Shown piece by piece: positions 20,550 through 29,317 of a stretch of DNA of 64,000 nt. Each line of letters begins with the position of its first letter. Position 1 is the first letter of the stretch. Where the stretch lies: the NCBI RefSeq assembly GCF_000756815.1, contig NZ_CCVW01000001.1, positions 682,001-746,000 of the forward strand. The letters run 5' to 3'. The DNA is from Legionella massiliensis. Its GTDB lineage: Bacteria > Pseudomonadota > Gammaproteobacteria > Legionellales > Legionellaceae. The position numbers were made by a program, and so were the translations under genes. The notes under the pieces were generated by a model. The model saw nothing but the letters and a program-made list of their open reading frames with translations. It was not told where the DNA came from and did no database searches.

Positions 20550-22562
20550 ATGTCAGTCGTTAATTTGCCAAAATTTACCAGCATCGATACAGACACCTTT
20601 GTTAAACAGCTTGATAGCTTATTGCAAACTAATTTAGAGAAAATAGCGCAACTTCTTGCAGAAAGTAAGCAATACACCTGGGGTAATTTGATGAGCCCCC
20701 TTGATGATATGGATGACGCCCTGTCTCAATTTTGGGCGCCTTTATCTCATTTGCATGCGGTGGTAAATTCCAATAAATTGAGAACTTGCTATCAGGAATG
20801 CTTGCCGAAGCTTTCTGCTTATGAAGCAGCAATTGGTCATAATGAAAAACTCTATCATGCGATTAAATCCTTAGATGAGAGCCAATTAAATTCTGCGCAA
20901 CGCAAAATAGTTGATGATGTGCTCCTCGATTTTGAGTTGTCTGGTGTTGCTTTATCGGAAGAGAAAAAACATCGATTTGAAGCAATCCAAACTCAATTAT
21001 CTAACCTTGCCAATCAATTTGAGAACAACGTATTAGACGCTGGGCAGGCTTTTAGCATAGCTATTGATGATGAGAAAAGGTTAGCCGGCCTACCAGAACA
21101 TGCCTTGCTTACTGCCCGAGAGTTGGCCGCTGAAAAAGGCCTGCAAGGATGGATGTTAAATCTTGAATTTCCTTGTTATCTCGCGGTAGTAACCTATGCG
21201 GAAGAAAGAGCTTTGCGAGAAGAAATGTATCAAGCCTTTGCCACCCGTGCCTCTGATCAGGGACCAAGTGCAGGCCAGTTTGATAACAGCAAGCTTATTG
21301 ATGAAATGTTGCTTTTGCGGCAGGAAAAAGCAGGACTACTTGGTTTTGCCAATTATGCAGAATTATCTCTAGCAACAAAAATGGCGGATTCTACGGAACA
21401 GGTGATTACTTTCTTACAAGACTTAATCAAGCGTGGCCGCCATCAAGCAGAAACAGAATTTAAACGTCTGGAGGACTTTGCTGCAAAACATTATGGATTG
21501 ACCAAACTTGAGCCTTGGGATCTTGCATTTCTTTCAGAGAAAAAAAGCCAGGCACGCTATGCTATTTCACAGGAAGAGTTGCGTCCCTATTTTACTTTGG
21601 ATAAGGTAATGGCCGGCTTATTCGCAATTATCAATAAGCTTTACGGTATGAGTATGAAAGAAGTTAAGGATGTTGATACCTGGCATTCCGATGTGAAGTG
21701 TTACTGTATAAGTGATGAGAGTGAGCAAGTACGCGGTTATATCTACGTTGATTTATTTGCCCGTCAACACAAACGCGGCGGTGCATGGATGGATTCATTA
21801 CAAAGCCGTCGTATATTGACAGATGATTCTGTGCAATTACCAATCGCCACTCTTACCTGTAACTTTGCCAAGCCCGCAGCAAACAAAAAGGCTGCCCTGT
21901 CTCATGATGAAGTCCTGACCTTATTTCATGAATTAGGCCACTGTTTACATCATGTATTGACCAAGGTTGATTACTTGGGTGCATCTGGCATAAACGGTGT
22001 GGAGTGGGATGCTGTCGAGTTACCCAGCCAATTTTTTGAGAACTGGTGTTGGGAGCAGCAAGCGCTTGAATTGTTGACGGAGCATGTTGATACTGGCGCA
22101 GTCTTGCCTGAAGAGTTATTTAAGAAATTATTAGCGGCCAAAAATTTCCAATCAGCAATGGCCATGATGCGCCAATTAGAATTTTCTCTATTTGATTTTC
22201 GCATCCATCAAGAATTTAAGTCAGGAGTGCCAGGGTTAGTAGCTAAAATCCTGGCCGAAGTACGCAAGCAAACCACCGTTATTCCTATCGTACCCTATAA
22301 CCGCTTTCAGCATAGTTTTTCCCACATTTTTGCTGGAGGATACGCTGCTGGCTATTACAGTTATAAATGGGCAGAAGTTTTATCCAGTGATGCCTTCGCC
22401 CGTTTTGAGGAAGAAGGAATTTTTAATGAAAAAACTGGCAGAGATTTTCTTCACTCAATTTTAGAAGTCGGTGGTTCAAAGAAAGCAGCAGAGGCCTATA
22501 TAAGCTTTAGAGGACGACCCGCAAAAGTAGATGCTTTACTAAGACACAGCGGGATTGAATAA
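20550..22562 (+). CDS. prlC: Oligopeptidase A (M3 family zinc metallopeptidase)
   Basis: This cytosolic peptidase degrades short peptides, including signal peptides. The zinc motif HELGH is at residues 460-464 (FHELGHCLHH), with the third ligand Glu expected in the following GVEWDAVELPSQFFENW segment. The length, 670 aa, is that of OpdA/PrlC. The PYNRFQHSFSHIFAGGYAAG region is the family's substrate-binding stretch. It ends about 80 bp before ssrA, on the same strand. Confidence 0.94.
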   Translation: MSVVNLPKFTSIDTDTFVKQLDSLLQTNLEKIAQLLAESKQYTWGNLMSPLDDMDDALSQFWAPLSHLHAVVNSNKLRTCYQECLPKLSAYEAAIGHNEKLYHAIKSLDESQLNSAQRKIVDDVLLDFELSGVALSEEKKHRFEAIQTQLSNLANQFENNVLDAGQAFSIAIDDEKRLAGLPEHALLTARELAAEKGLQGWMLNLEFPCYLAVVTYAEERALREEMYQAFATRASDQGPSAGQFDNSKLIDEMLLLRQEKAGLLGFANYAELSLATKMADSTEQVITFLQDLIKRGRHQAETEFKRLEDFAAKHYGLTKLEPWDLAFLSEKKSQARYAISQEELRPYFTLDKVMAGLFAIINKLYGMSMKEVKDVDTWHSDVKCYCISDESEQVRGYIYVDLFARQHKRGGAWMDSLQSRRILTDDSVQLPIATLTCNFAKPAANKKAALSHDEVLTLFHELGHCLHHVLTKVDYLGASGINGVEWDAVELPSQFFENWCWEQQALELLTEHVDTGAVLPEELFKKLLAAKNFQSAMAMMRQLEFSLFDFRIHQEFKSGVPGLVAKILAEVRKQTTVIPIVPYNRFQHSFSHIFAGGYAAGYYSYKWAEVLSSDAFARFEEEGIFNEKTGRDFLHSILEVGGSKKAAEAYISFRGRPAKVDALLRHSGIE

Positions 22563-22731
22563 GAAATATTGGCCGAAAAAAATTATCATTATAGCATATT
22601 TGTGAGAGGCATATATGTTATACTATAAATGTAAACAAAAAGGGGGCGACCTGGCTTCGACGTGGGTTGCGAAACCTGATGTGCATGCCGAGATTGAGAC
22701 TTCTCGTTAATCAGACTCACTAAACATAAAT

Positions 22732-22776
22732 GCAAACGATGAAAACTTTGCAGATGGAGAAGCTATCGCTGCGTAA
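22732..22776 (+). other. tmRNA proteolysis-tag reading frame
   Basis: Inside ssrA, codons from GCA at 22732 to TAA at 22774-22776 encode ANDENFADGEAIAA. The ANDENF start and the small hydrophobic end (IAA) fit gammaproteobacterial tags read by ClpXP and related proteases. Confidence 0.92.
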
Positions 22777-23014
22777 GCTTTGATAGGTTTTTCGTCGCAC
22801 CGTGTGCTGCTATAAAACCAGCACCCCGTTGACCGAGCTTGCTTATCGGTATCGAATCAACGGTCATAGAAGATAAGCTCGCAGCTTGATATTTCCCGTA
22901 TCAAGATGTTAAATCCAGGGAATCGCCGCGAACCATCCTGCCTGTCGGAGGGGACTCGGTTAATTGAATAGACAAGGCTACGCATGTAGAGCTGACGGCA
23001 GAGGATTTGCGGAC

Positions 23015-23042
23015 GCGGGTTCAATTCCCGCCGCCTCCACCA
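23015..23042 (+). repeat. Attachment site at the ssrA 3' end (left end of island 1)
   Basis: These last 28 bases of ssrA, starting GCGGGTTCAATTCCC and ending TCCACCA, recur exactly at 30341-30368 and with one mismatch at 56852-56879. Integration at the 3' end of tmRNA with duplication of that end is the classic pattern of tyrosine-integrase islands. Confidence 0.9.
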
Positions 23043-23090
23043 ATTAACCTGTTGATTTTCAATATATAAACACCTCTCTTATCAAGTTGA

Positions 23091-23108
23091 GGCACCATAG
23101 CGGCACCA
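23091..23108 (+). repeat. Island-end repeat GGCACCATAGC(G/A)GCACCA, copy 1
   Basis: The 18-mer recurs at 30198-30215 with one mismatch, so a copy sits inside each end of island 1. It is probably part of the element's attP region or an integrase/excisionase site; this role is inferred from position only. Confidence 0.6.
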
Positions 23109-23115
23109 CTTTATA

Positions 23116-23358
23116 CTATTTAATGGGTTTAAGTCTTCCTGCTGCTATTTCTGTATCTATCCATGCTTTTGCATCGCCAATTATACGTTTTTCTGCTTCT
23201 TCCATTGTATCGTGGGCCCCGCCGGTAATTTTGTAAACACTTGTGTGACTCCCAGCATGAATTGTGATCCATGCTTCTGAACCATAAGAATTGCCTTCGC
23301 CGTAAACCGACCAACCAATTTCAGCACCTTCATAGTTTTCATTTCCAGCCGTTCTCAT
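23116..23358 (-). CDS. Small hypothetical protein (80 aa)
   Basis: No family was recognised. It reads as a compact acidic protein with Trp and Gly (GWSVYGEGNSYGSEAWITIHAG is the core) and a C-terminal helix. It lies between the left attachment site and the integrase remnant, on the same strand as that remnant. The composition is that of a folded soluble protein, and a purine-rich ribosome site (GAAAGGACTC) precedes the ATG. Confidence 0.65.
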   Translation of the reverse strand: MRTAGNENYEGAEIGWSVYGEGNSYGSEAWITIHAGSHTSVYKITGGAHDTMEEAEKRIIGDAKAWIDTEIAAGRLKPIK

Positions 23359-23445
23359 ATTAGAGTCCTTTCTAAAAATATTACTTTGCTGTCAATTATA
23401 GTTTACTCAGTTGATGAAAATGCTAGAGGGGTATGGGGGATGAGT

Positions 23446-23602
23446 TTATTTCAAATGGTTATCCCAGTTGTGAATGGGCCGATAACCTGATTGTGATGAA
23501 TGATCTGGTATCCATCTGCCATAAGTCTTAATGACCATTTCAACATCAACATGCCCCAACGATACCCACATAATGTTTTCACCTTGAGATAGCATCATGG
23601 AT
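23446..23602 (-). pseudogene. C-terminal remnant of a tyrosine integrase
   Basis: The complement reads MMLSQGENIMWVSLGHVDVE and continues with VIKTYGRWIPDH to a stop at 23446-23448. That is the C-terminal end of phage-type tyrosine recombinases, with the GH(V/x) box and the catalytic Tyr (TYGRW). The 5' part is missing: the IS6 element starts right at 23603. It is probably the former integrase of the ssrA island, now inactive. Confidence 0.85.
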
Positions 23603-24416
23603 GGCACCGTCAATTTAACCTTTGAAAACGCAAGAAAGATCAGTTTACAAATTTTAGGCGTAAAGAATTTCGGTAGCAGTGTTTTGCCAAATTTCTTTAG
23701 CCTTTAGGAATTGAATTCGTTGTTGAGATGCTGAGTTAGTGTAACGCCCAACAGCCACAGCAAAAAGATTTCTGGTTTTGCCCATGATAGCAAGAACCTG
23801 TTGAGCACTGGCTGGCGACTTGAATCGAATAAGGCACTTTTCTTTTCTTCTGGTGGGCTGATGTGCATTCTCAGCCCGATTATTGAGCCCTTTGTGCGAC
23901 CGGTGCTCCGTGCCTTTGCTCATCTGAGAAATAGGCTTCGTATAGCTTCTTAGCTTGTCCGTTACAATGACCTGTGGCTTAGGGTAGGCATTCAATAGAC
24001 GAGAGAGGAAGCGAATGGCTGCCTTTTTGTTTCGACGCTTTTGTAGGAATACATCCAGCTCAAAACCTTCCTCATCCACTGCACGCCATAAATAATACAC
24101 CTCACCGTTAATGCGCAGTTGCTGCTCATCTAAATGCCATTTATCCGAAGGCTTGGGCTCTCGTTTCTTAATCACATCTTTAAACTGAGAACCAAACTTG
24201 ATGCACCATTGGCGTACCGTCTCATAGCTTACTTCAATACCTCGGTATAGCAGACGCTCCGACACATCTCGATAACTGTCATTAAACCGATGATAACTCC
24301 ATACAGCAGTGCTGATAATTTCTACAGGGTAACGATATCTTTGTGGTTTGTATTTCAGCATCTTAATCTTCCGATAAATAATCCTCAGTTTAACTCACTG
24401 TTAAGTTGACGCTGCC
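23603..24416 (-). mobile_element. IS6-family insertion sequence, complete
   Basis: Terminal inverted repeats of 17 bp (GGCACCGTCAATTTAAC at 23603-23619 and the complement of GGCAGCGTCAACTTAAC at 24400-24416) match at 15 positions. The element is 814 bp, as expected for IS6/IS26. The 8-bp flanks (TCATGGAT left, AGTCAAAG right) do not match, so there is no target duplication. This points to an adjacent deletion or recombination after insertion. Confidence 0.9.
23654..24361 (-). CDS. IS6-family DDE transposase
   Basis: It has 235 aa, the usual IS6 length. The catalytic DDE residues are seen in WHLDEQQLRI (D), VIVTDKLRSY (D) and NRAENAHQPTR (E). The N-terminal YRDVSERLLYRGIEVSYETV segment is typical. 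The frame is intact, so the element may still be active. Confidence 0.93.
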   Translation of the reverse strand: MLKYKPQRYRYPVEIISTAVWSYHRFNDSYRDVSERLLYRGIEVSYETVRQWCIKFGSQFKDVIKKREPKPSDKWHLDEQQLRINGEVYYLWRAVDEEGFELDVFLQKRRNKKAAIRFLSRLLNAYPKPQVIVTDKLRSYTKPISQMSKGTEHRSHKGLNNRAENAHQPTRRKEKCLIRFKSPASAQQVLAIMGKTRNLFAVAVGRYTNSASQQRIQFLKAKEIWQNTATEILYA

Positions 24417-24417
24417 A

Positions 24418-24555
24418 GTCAAAGAACTATTGGTTGATTATACGCCTTCAAAAATAGGCATTCATTCGGTTCAATTACGCTCCAGTGAGTTAGTGATATT
24501 GCTTGCCCAAGGCCATCCCATTAAAGCAGGACTTCCAGAACTAGGGTCGGAGTAA
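24418..24555 (+). pseudogene. C-terminal gene remnant fused to the IS6 edge
   Basis: The frame reads VKELLVDYTPSKIGIHSVQL ... LPELGSE and stops at 24553-24555. It is open from the IS6 boundary with no start. The family was not recognised. Together with the integrase remnant on the other side, it shows that the IS6 now joins two pieces of unrelated genes. Confidence 0.5.
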
Positions 24556-24804
24556 GCTGGTAGTTCTACTCATTCACAACCCTAACAGCTCATTCATCGA
24601 TACTCTACTGAAAACTCAGAAACCATTTGCCATGGTGGTCGTAAAGCAACCATGATTTTAAGACTGAATGAATTTGGAAAGGCCCAATCTAATGGTGAGC
24701 AAATTGTTATAGGCTGAAATTCAATGTATGTTTCTACTTGTAGTAAGCACTTTAAAGAAAAAAGTTATAGTAATCTAAAGTAAGGTTCTTTGTTATTGAA
24801 TAAA

Positions 24805-24834
24805 CCCTTTTTAGGTCATAGGACCTAAAAAGGG
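24805..24834. terminator. Strong bidirectional hairpin terminator
   Basis: CCCTTTTTAGGTC and GACCTAAAAAGGG form a 13-bp stem with a loop of a few bases. It lies just past the stop of the leftward secreted-protein gene (24842), so it should end that transcript. Confidence 0.8.
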
Positions 24835-24841
24835 GATTTGT

Positions 24842-26623
24842 TTAAGCAGAAGTAAATACATTGTTAAAGGTATTAGAGAATTGCCAGCCACCATTTGTAC
24901 CAGGCATTCCAACAGAAAAAGGTTTCTCGACTAATGCATTCATTCCATTGGCAAAACAAAAAAGTCCTTGGGAATTTACAGAACAAGCCGAAGACGTGTA
25001 ATAACCTAGACTAGGTACCCCATCAGTAGTTACGATAGCCCACGAGCTACCATCCATTGTTGCCGCAAGGAGAGGTGAAGGCGAATCAAAAGAACCACTG
25101 ATTCCTACGGCAACACAACTTACCTGTCCATTAAAGCTAGCACAGCTCGCTGTAATGAATAATCCTTCTGAGGAGGTTACATGTACTGGGACCCAATTGT
25201 TATCTGAACTTAGACCACTATTTTGCAGTATAAAAGGTCTTCCACTCTGCGAATTTGCATCGGACTGCGAACCTACGCCGATACAAAAAGCAGCATTAGC
25301 ATTCAGAGCATTCTGAGTGCAACTCACTCCAAAAATTTGAATATTAGAAAACTGCTGAGGATCTAACTCTACGGGTGTTGTAGAATAGACTCCTCCGCTC
25401 AGCTGTGTTTTGAACAGACGTATGGAGTTTCCGCTAGTGCTGAGTGCAACAAGGCAGGAAATATTTGAATTAGCCAGGGATACACAACTTATTGCGGAAG
25501 CGCGAGCGGCTGGGTCAACGCCTAACATGGATAGTGACTGCTTTTTCCAATCACTTGAGGGAGTATAGTTAAAGATAACCGGACCTGCATTAAAGCCAGT
25601 TATCTGGCATAGGCTGTTAGCCGCACTTGCCGTACAATTTACACTGTTTAAAATGGACTGCGAAAATTGCACCGTGGTTGTATCATGCACTATGAACCAA
25701 GTTTTACCGTTATCTACTGTCTGGATTACAAAAGGAGTAGATGTAGTGACTCCTGTTATTATATCTCCTATTGCAACACAGGTATTAGTTCCACTTGGAT
25801 CAGTTGCACAACTGACCTTTCTAATCTTACCTTCTGCAGGCAGAACCAGATTAAGAGGGTATTCCCAGGTAGTTCCTCCGTCATAACTTTGCATGATAAA
25901 TGGCGCTTTATCGATTTTACCTACAAGTGCGCAGTATGTTTTGTTGTTGACCGCTTTTCCGCAGCTTGCAGACAATAAATCAGCAGAAGAAGGGATACCT
26001 GTCTGCCCATTGAACGCTTTAGCAAAAAGATTCCAAAAAAAAGTGACAATTGGCTGCACTCTCAATGGTGTAAATCCCTCTGGTAAAGTTGGGTCTATGG
26101 GAAGTGTCATCGAATTGGTATAGGAAGTATAAAAGGCTATTGTTTGTTCAACAGGAGTAAGGGATGGATTAGCGTTCGAACTACTAATTGTTAGTGGGAT
26201 TGACGTTCTGGAACAACGATTAGGATCTGGCTCTATCCTTCCTGGAGTCACCGTTTTACAAACAGTTGGATAGCTTGAGATAACTTGATTGGGAGCCATT
26301 AAGGCGCCATTTATCTGTAGTTCTAATGTGCAGCTTTGTCCACTAGCCAGAAAAAATACAGGAGTTGAGCAAGCATCAGGTGTGGTTGCTACTTGATTTA
26401 TTACCGGAGAGATAGGCAACATCGTTAAAATTCTGGGTACTCCCTCCAGATTGCGTACTGTATATTTAATTGTTGCTGTTGCGTTTAATGCAACTGGCAT
26501 AGTAGGAAAGTATCCGGGCGCCAATTCTATGCTGTAAGTAGCTCTAGACGTCTCCGCATGAGTAATCCCGAAGCAATTTAACAGGGTAAAAAGCCCTGCT
26601 GTAATAAGTAATTTTTTATTCAT
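24842..26623 (-). CDS. Secreted protein with N-terminal Ig-like domain and BNR-like repeats
   Basis: A signal peptide covers residues 1-23 (cleavage near THA). An N-terminal domain (about 25-150) has paired cysteines and the motif LASGQSCTLELQINGALM, like the extra domain of the dacB product. The remainder has repeated blocks with Asp-box-like signatures (SYDGGTTWEY, TVDNGKTWF, MDGSSWAIV), each followed by 'SCA/VS C'-type cysteines, as in sialidase-like beta-propellers. No sialidase catalytic residues were identified. It is probably exported to the surface or medium. It forms a run with the two genes upstream of it. Confidence 0.8.
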   Translation of the reverse strand: MNKKLLITAGLFTLLNCFGITHAETSRATYSIELAPGYFPTMPVALNATATIKYTVRNLEGVPRILTMLPISPVINQVATTPDACSTPVFFLASGQSCTLELQINGALMAPNQVISSYPTVCKTVTPGRIEPDPNRCSRTSIPLTISSSNANPSLTPVEQTIAFYTSYTNSMTLPIDPTLPEGFTPLRVQPIVTFFWNLFAKAFNGQTGIPSSADLLSASCGKAVNNKTYCALVGKIDKAPFIMQSYDGGTTWEYPLNLVLPAEGKIRKVSCATDPSGTNTCVAIGDIITGVTTSTPFVIQTVDNGKTWFIVHDTTTVQFSQSILNSVNCTASAANSLCQITGFNAGPVIFNYTPSSDWKKQSLSMLGVDPAARASAISCVSLANSNISCLVALSTSGNSIRLFKTQLSGGVYSTTPVELDPQQFSNIQIFGVSCTQNALNANAAFCIGVGSQSDANSQSGRPFILQNSGLSSDNNWVPVHVTSSEGLFITASCASFNGQVSCVAVGISGSFDSPSPLLAATMDGSSWAIVTTDGVPSLGYYTSSACSVNSQGLFCFANGMNALVEKPFSVGMPGTNGGWQFSNTFNNVFTSA

Positions 26624-26634
26624 TGAGTCTGTCC

Positions 26635-27375
26635 TTAAATTTGATAACTTAAAGAAAATTGCAATTGATGGGTGTAAAGATGGCTTAATTTTGGCCCTGA
26701 GCCCATTGATTGAGCGATAGAGCGAGACAATTTGGATTGACCCCAGTCGGCAAATTCATAACCAACGCCAAAGCTCCAATGTTGACAAAACGACTTTTGC
26801 AATCCAACACCTGCTGTATAAGTAAAACTGGTTTGCGTGTGGTCGACAAAGCTTGGTGGAGTTAATTGTTCAAAGATTTTAGGCGTTAATCTGAAGTCAT
26901 GGGCGCGGTTAAAGCCTACCCCCAAGCTTCCGCTGATATAGGGTTGAGCCCAGTATTGCGTGCCGGCTAATACCTTCGCTTTTACGGCGACATGGGTGTG
27001 GTTAATCTTATAGTTATAGAAAAAATCATCAAAGCTGGGATCTGCATCAAGCCAGACATTACCAGACAATTTGGCATTGGAACTTCCAGCAAAGGCTATA
27101 CCCAACTGCCCAATAAAGGATTGTCCCAAGAGACGTTGCATTCCCAAGAAAAGTTCTGCGCTTCCAAGAGTAGAATCATTTTTCTTGGCTTTGTAAGCAT
27201 TAAATACATCGGGTTCAAGATAGAGCACCTGAGATTTACCACTAGATGTCCAGGCAGGACCGCCACTCAAGGTTATAATGTTCTTATAAATTTCAGGTGC
27301 CTCGCCCATCGTACCTGCAAATCCATTTGTGGATACTAAGTAAACTAAGGGAGCTAAAAAGAAGGTTTTATTCAT
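26635..27375 (-). CDS. Outer-membrane beta-barrel protein
   Basis: Signal peptide about 1-20 (TNGFAG). The mature part has alternating hydrophobic/polar strands with Gly and aromatic residues (FIGQLGIAFAG, YISGSLGVGF, TYTAGVGLQKSF, WSFGVGYEFADWG) and ends QLQFSLSYQI. This is the pattern of an 8-stranded OmpA/OmpW-like or opacity-type barrel. Length is 246 aa. It lies 11 bp upstream of the secreted BNR-like gene, so the two are co-transcribed. Confidence 0.82.
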   Translation of the reverse strand: MNKTFFLAPLVYLVSTNGFAGTMGEAPEIYKNIITLSGGPAWTSSGKSQVLYLEPDVFNAYKAKKNDSTLGSAELFLGMQRLLGQSFIGQLGIAFAGSSNAKLSGNVWLDADPSFDDFFYNYKINHTHVAVKAKVLAGTQYWAQPYISGSLGVGFNRAHDFRLTPKIFEQLTPPSFVDHTQTSFTYTAGVGLQKSFCQHWSFGVGYEFADWGQSKLSRSIAQSMGSGPKLSHLYTHQLQFSLSYQI

Positions 27376-27405
27376 TATTATCCTTATAAATTTCTGATTG
27401 GGCTG

Positions 27406-27747
27406 TTATTGGCAAACAATACCGAGGTCAACACAATTGACTTGTGAAGGACAGGCGGAAGATGTGGGAAGCGTAGTGCCAGCATCAACAGAACTCTTAA
27501 GTTTACCATTATAAGTGGCAACACAACTCCCTGTGCCATTTGAGCCTGCGCAGGTACACGTTAATTCCTCTCGGGTGACACAAGTCCCATCGCCATTATC
27601 CTTAACCGATACTTGCGCGGGGCTACTAGTGGGAGGGGAGCAATCATTATCACCGCACGAGCTAAGCATCATAGTTATAGTTATGAAAAGTAGAGATAAT
27701 ACTAACCTCTCTAATTTTCTCCTTAGGTTTAATTGACCTATCATCAC
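27406..27747 (-). CDS. Small cysteine-rich lipoprotein
   Basis: A hydrophobic leader ends in the lipobox LSSC, so it is likely to be lipidated. The mature part is short, polar and rich in cysteine (GDGTCVTREELTCTCAG ... CPSQVNCVDLGIVCQ). It lies 30 bp upstream of the barrel gene in the same orientation, so a lipoprotein, a barrel and a secreted protein form one unit. The exact start is uncertain: ATGs occur at the first two codons. Confidence 0.75.
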   Translation of the reverse strand: MMIGQLNLRRKLERLVLSLLFITITMMLSSCGDNDCSPPTSSPAQVSVKDNGDGTCVTREELTCTCAGSNGTGSCVATYNGKLKSSVDAGTTLPTSSACPSQVNCVDLGIVCQ

Positions 27748-28044
27748 ATTCTCCTGTAGTTGAATTTGGCCACTCCTTTTTTGCTGTGAGAGGAGGGGAG
27801 TTGGGTAAAACCAAAAAACGTTGTCAAAGCTTTAATTTGCAATCAGTCGTCTTATGTCATGGATAGGGGGTGGAATAAAAAGGGTGTCTTGTTTCGATGT
27901 GCAGGTGAGGAGCTTGCTGCAGGCGAGATAAAACTGAGTTGATAAAAAGGGCATACTTCATCATTATCCTTAAACTAACTTCATGACTTCCTTAGAAATT
28001 TTATTAGATTACATGAAAAGATATGAGAAATTCAACGAATGTTA
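27748..28044. other. Gap with one doubtful 35-codon frame
   Basis: It holds the promoter region of the lipoprotein-barrel-BNR run. A leftward frame at 27857-27964 (start MMKYALFINSVLSRLQQ) has AAGGAT close to its ATG, but it has no recognised relative and could be chance. Confidence 0.3.
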
Positions 28045-28680
28045 TCATTTAAATTGACGGGGCCGTTCAAACGCATGTTGAAGACTCGCATAGTTATAAT
28101 GCATGCAGGGTTTGGTAAGAACTCTAGGTGCCCAATCTTTGCGAAATTGGCTAAGTGCCTTACACAGTTCATTGTCGCCGGTCATGTCTTTATTAAGCAA
28201 TGCAGTTACTTGTTCAGGAGTAGCTTTTTTAATCAATTCAATCAATGGTGATAAATCATAGGGTTTTTGGGTTAGCATGCTTTCAATATGCGGTCTATAA
28301 CGTTCATATTGGCGTATCATTTCTTGCTCGCCGTTGTCTATTTTTGCAAAATAACTTTGCACAATCCCCGCTAGCTCATCATCACCGGCACCTAATAGAA
28401 ATTCATAAATAGTCACACGCCTTACTTCATCACCACCCGGTGTTTGCACATTGCCGGCTTCAAGCAATAAAGAAGGATTTTGATCTAACATCTCAAGTAG
28501 CGCCTTAACATCTTCTTGTCTGGCATAGGCGGCATGAGTTAATACTTTTGCAATAGCGCTATTGGGGTTTTGGCCATAATCACTGATTTCTTTAATTAAA
28601 TCTGTTGGCAAGTTGGAGAAAACAGTGCCTTTGCGGCGGCGCAATATCAACATCGTGTAAATTTGTTCGCGGGTTATCAT
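28045..28680 (-). CDS. Legionella-type ankyrin/F-box-like protein, probably truncated
   Basis: The N-terminus has an F-box-like stretch (FSNLPTDLIKEISDYG, residues 21-36). A helical repeat region follows (VLTHAAYARQEDVKALLEML). The segment DWAPRVLTKPCMHYNYASLQHAF resembles a conserved part of longer Legionella effector-type proteins as I recall them; in those the chain continues past this point. Here it breaks off at ERPRQFK, so the gene looks 3'-truncated. If made, it would be a soluble host-interacting protein. F-box assignment is inference. Confidence 0.6.
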   Translation of the reverse strand: MITREQIYTMLILRRRKGTVFSNLPTDLIKEISDYGQNPNSAIAKVLTHAAYARQEDVKALLEMLDQNPSLLLEAGNVQTPGGDEVRRVTIYEFLLGAGDDELAGIVQSYFAKIDNGEQEMIRQYERYRPHIESMLTQKPYDLSPLIELIKKATPEQVTALLNKDMTGDNELCKALSQFRKDWAPRVLTKPCMHYNYASLQHAFERPRQFK

Positions 28681-28808
28681 TCAGTCATATCTATTTAATA
28701 ATTGGCAATGTGGGTTATTACAAAGCCATTATGGTTATATTTAAATCACACATAAGAAAATTATAAAATTATTGAAATAGCTTGAGGGCGATCGAATGCA
28801 ATGGATAC

Positions 28809-29317
28809 TCATGAAAATTTGAGCGAACGGCAAGTAGATGGTGGTATTTTATTATCTTGCTTCTTAAAACTATTGAGGATATGTCCTGTTGAGTAGTTTA
28901 CTCTATGCTTTTTTGAATCATTATCGTGTATACCAAACGATTTTAGTAATTTTTCAAGCTTAATAGAATGTCTTTTTGTTAGAGTTGTTTGTCTTAGAGT
29001 GTTTTTAAGCGTAGAAATAGCAAAGTCTTTTGGATCGCCTGATAGAAATAATTTTACAATAGTATTTTCCATCATTGGTTGTGTATGATGCTCAAGTAGT
29101 TCTTCGGAGAAATTATCATCAGCCTCCACCATAATTAAAAGAGTTTTATCAATGTAATAATCAAATCTATCAACGAGATTGGTAAATACAAGTTTTTGAA
29201 TATGCTTTCTGTGCTTTTTTCATTTGAAAATTGAGCTAGCTCATTTAGGGCTGGTTTCAATTCTTGTTCTAAGAAGCATTCAAAAATTATTAGATTTTCA
29301 TTTTTATCGGGTTTCAT
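28809..29317 (-). pseudogene. Frameshifted gene (helical, HEPN-like?)
   Basis: Two leftward frames (29317-29135 and 29132-28809) become one continuous protein if one base is adjusted in the A6 tract (T6 on the given strand, 29215-29220). The join reads FSNEKKHRKHIQKLVFTNLV, and the protein continues DRFDYYIDKTLLIMVEADD. The restored protein is all-helical, about 170 aa. The charged helices recall HEPN-type proteins, but no R-x4-6-H motif is certain. The C-terminal third is Lys/Ser-rich. The reading error could also be a sequencing slip. Confidence 0.6.

Larger units (their letters stand above)
22642..23042 (+). ncRNA. ssrA: tmRNA (transfer-messenger RNA)
   Basis: tmRNA rescues stalled ribosomes and tags the nascent protein for degradation. 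The 5' end GGGGGCGACCTGGCTTCGAC pairs over 7 bp with the 3' CGCCTCC before the encoded CCA (ACCA at 23039-23042). The T-arm GGGTTCAATTCCC is present. The tag frame at 22732-22776 reads ANDENFADGEAIAA then stop. A TATACT box at 22619-22624 may be the promoter -10. Its 3' end doubles as the attachment site of the islands that follow. Confidence 0.96.

Noticed and set aside
27857-27964. 35-codon leftward frame with a weak ribosome site
   Set aside because: Too short and without relatives to call a gene; mentioned only in the gap entry.
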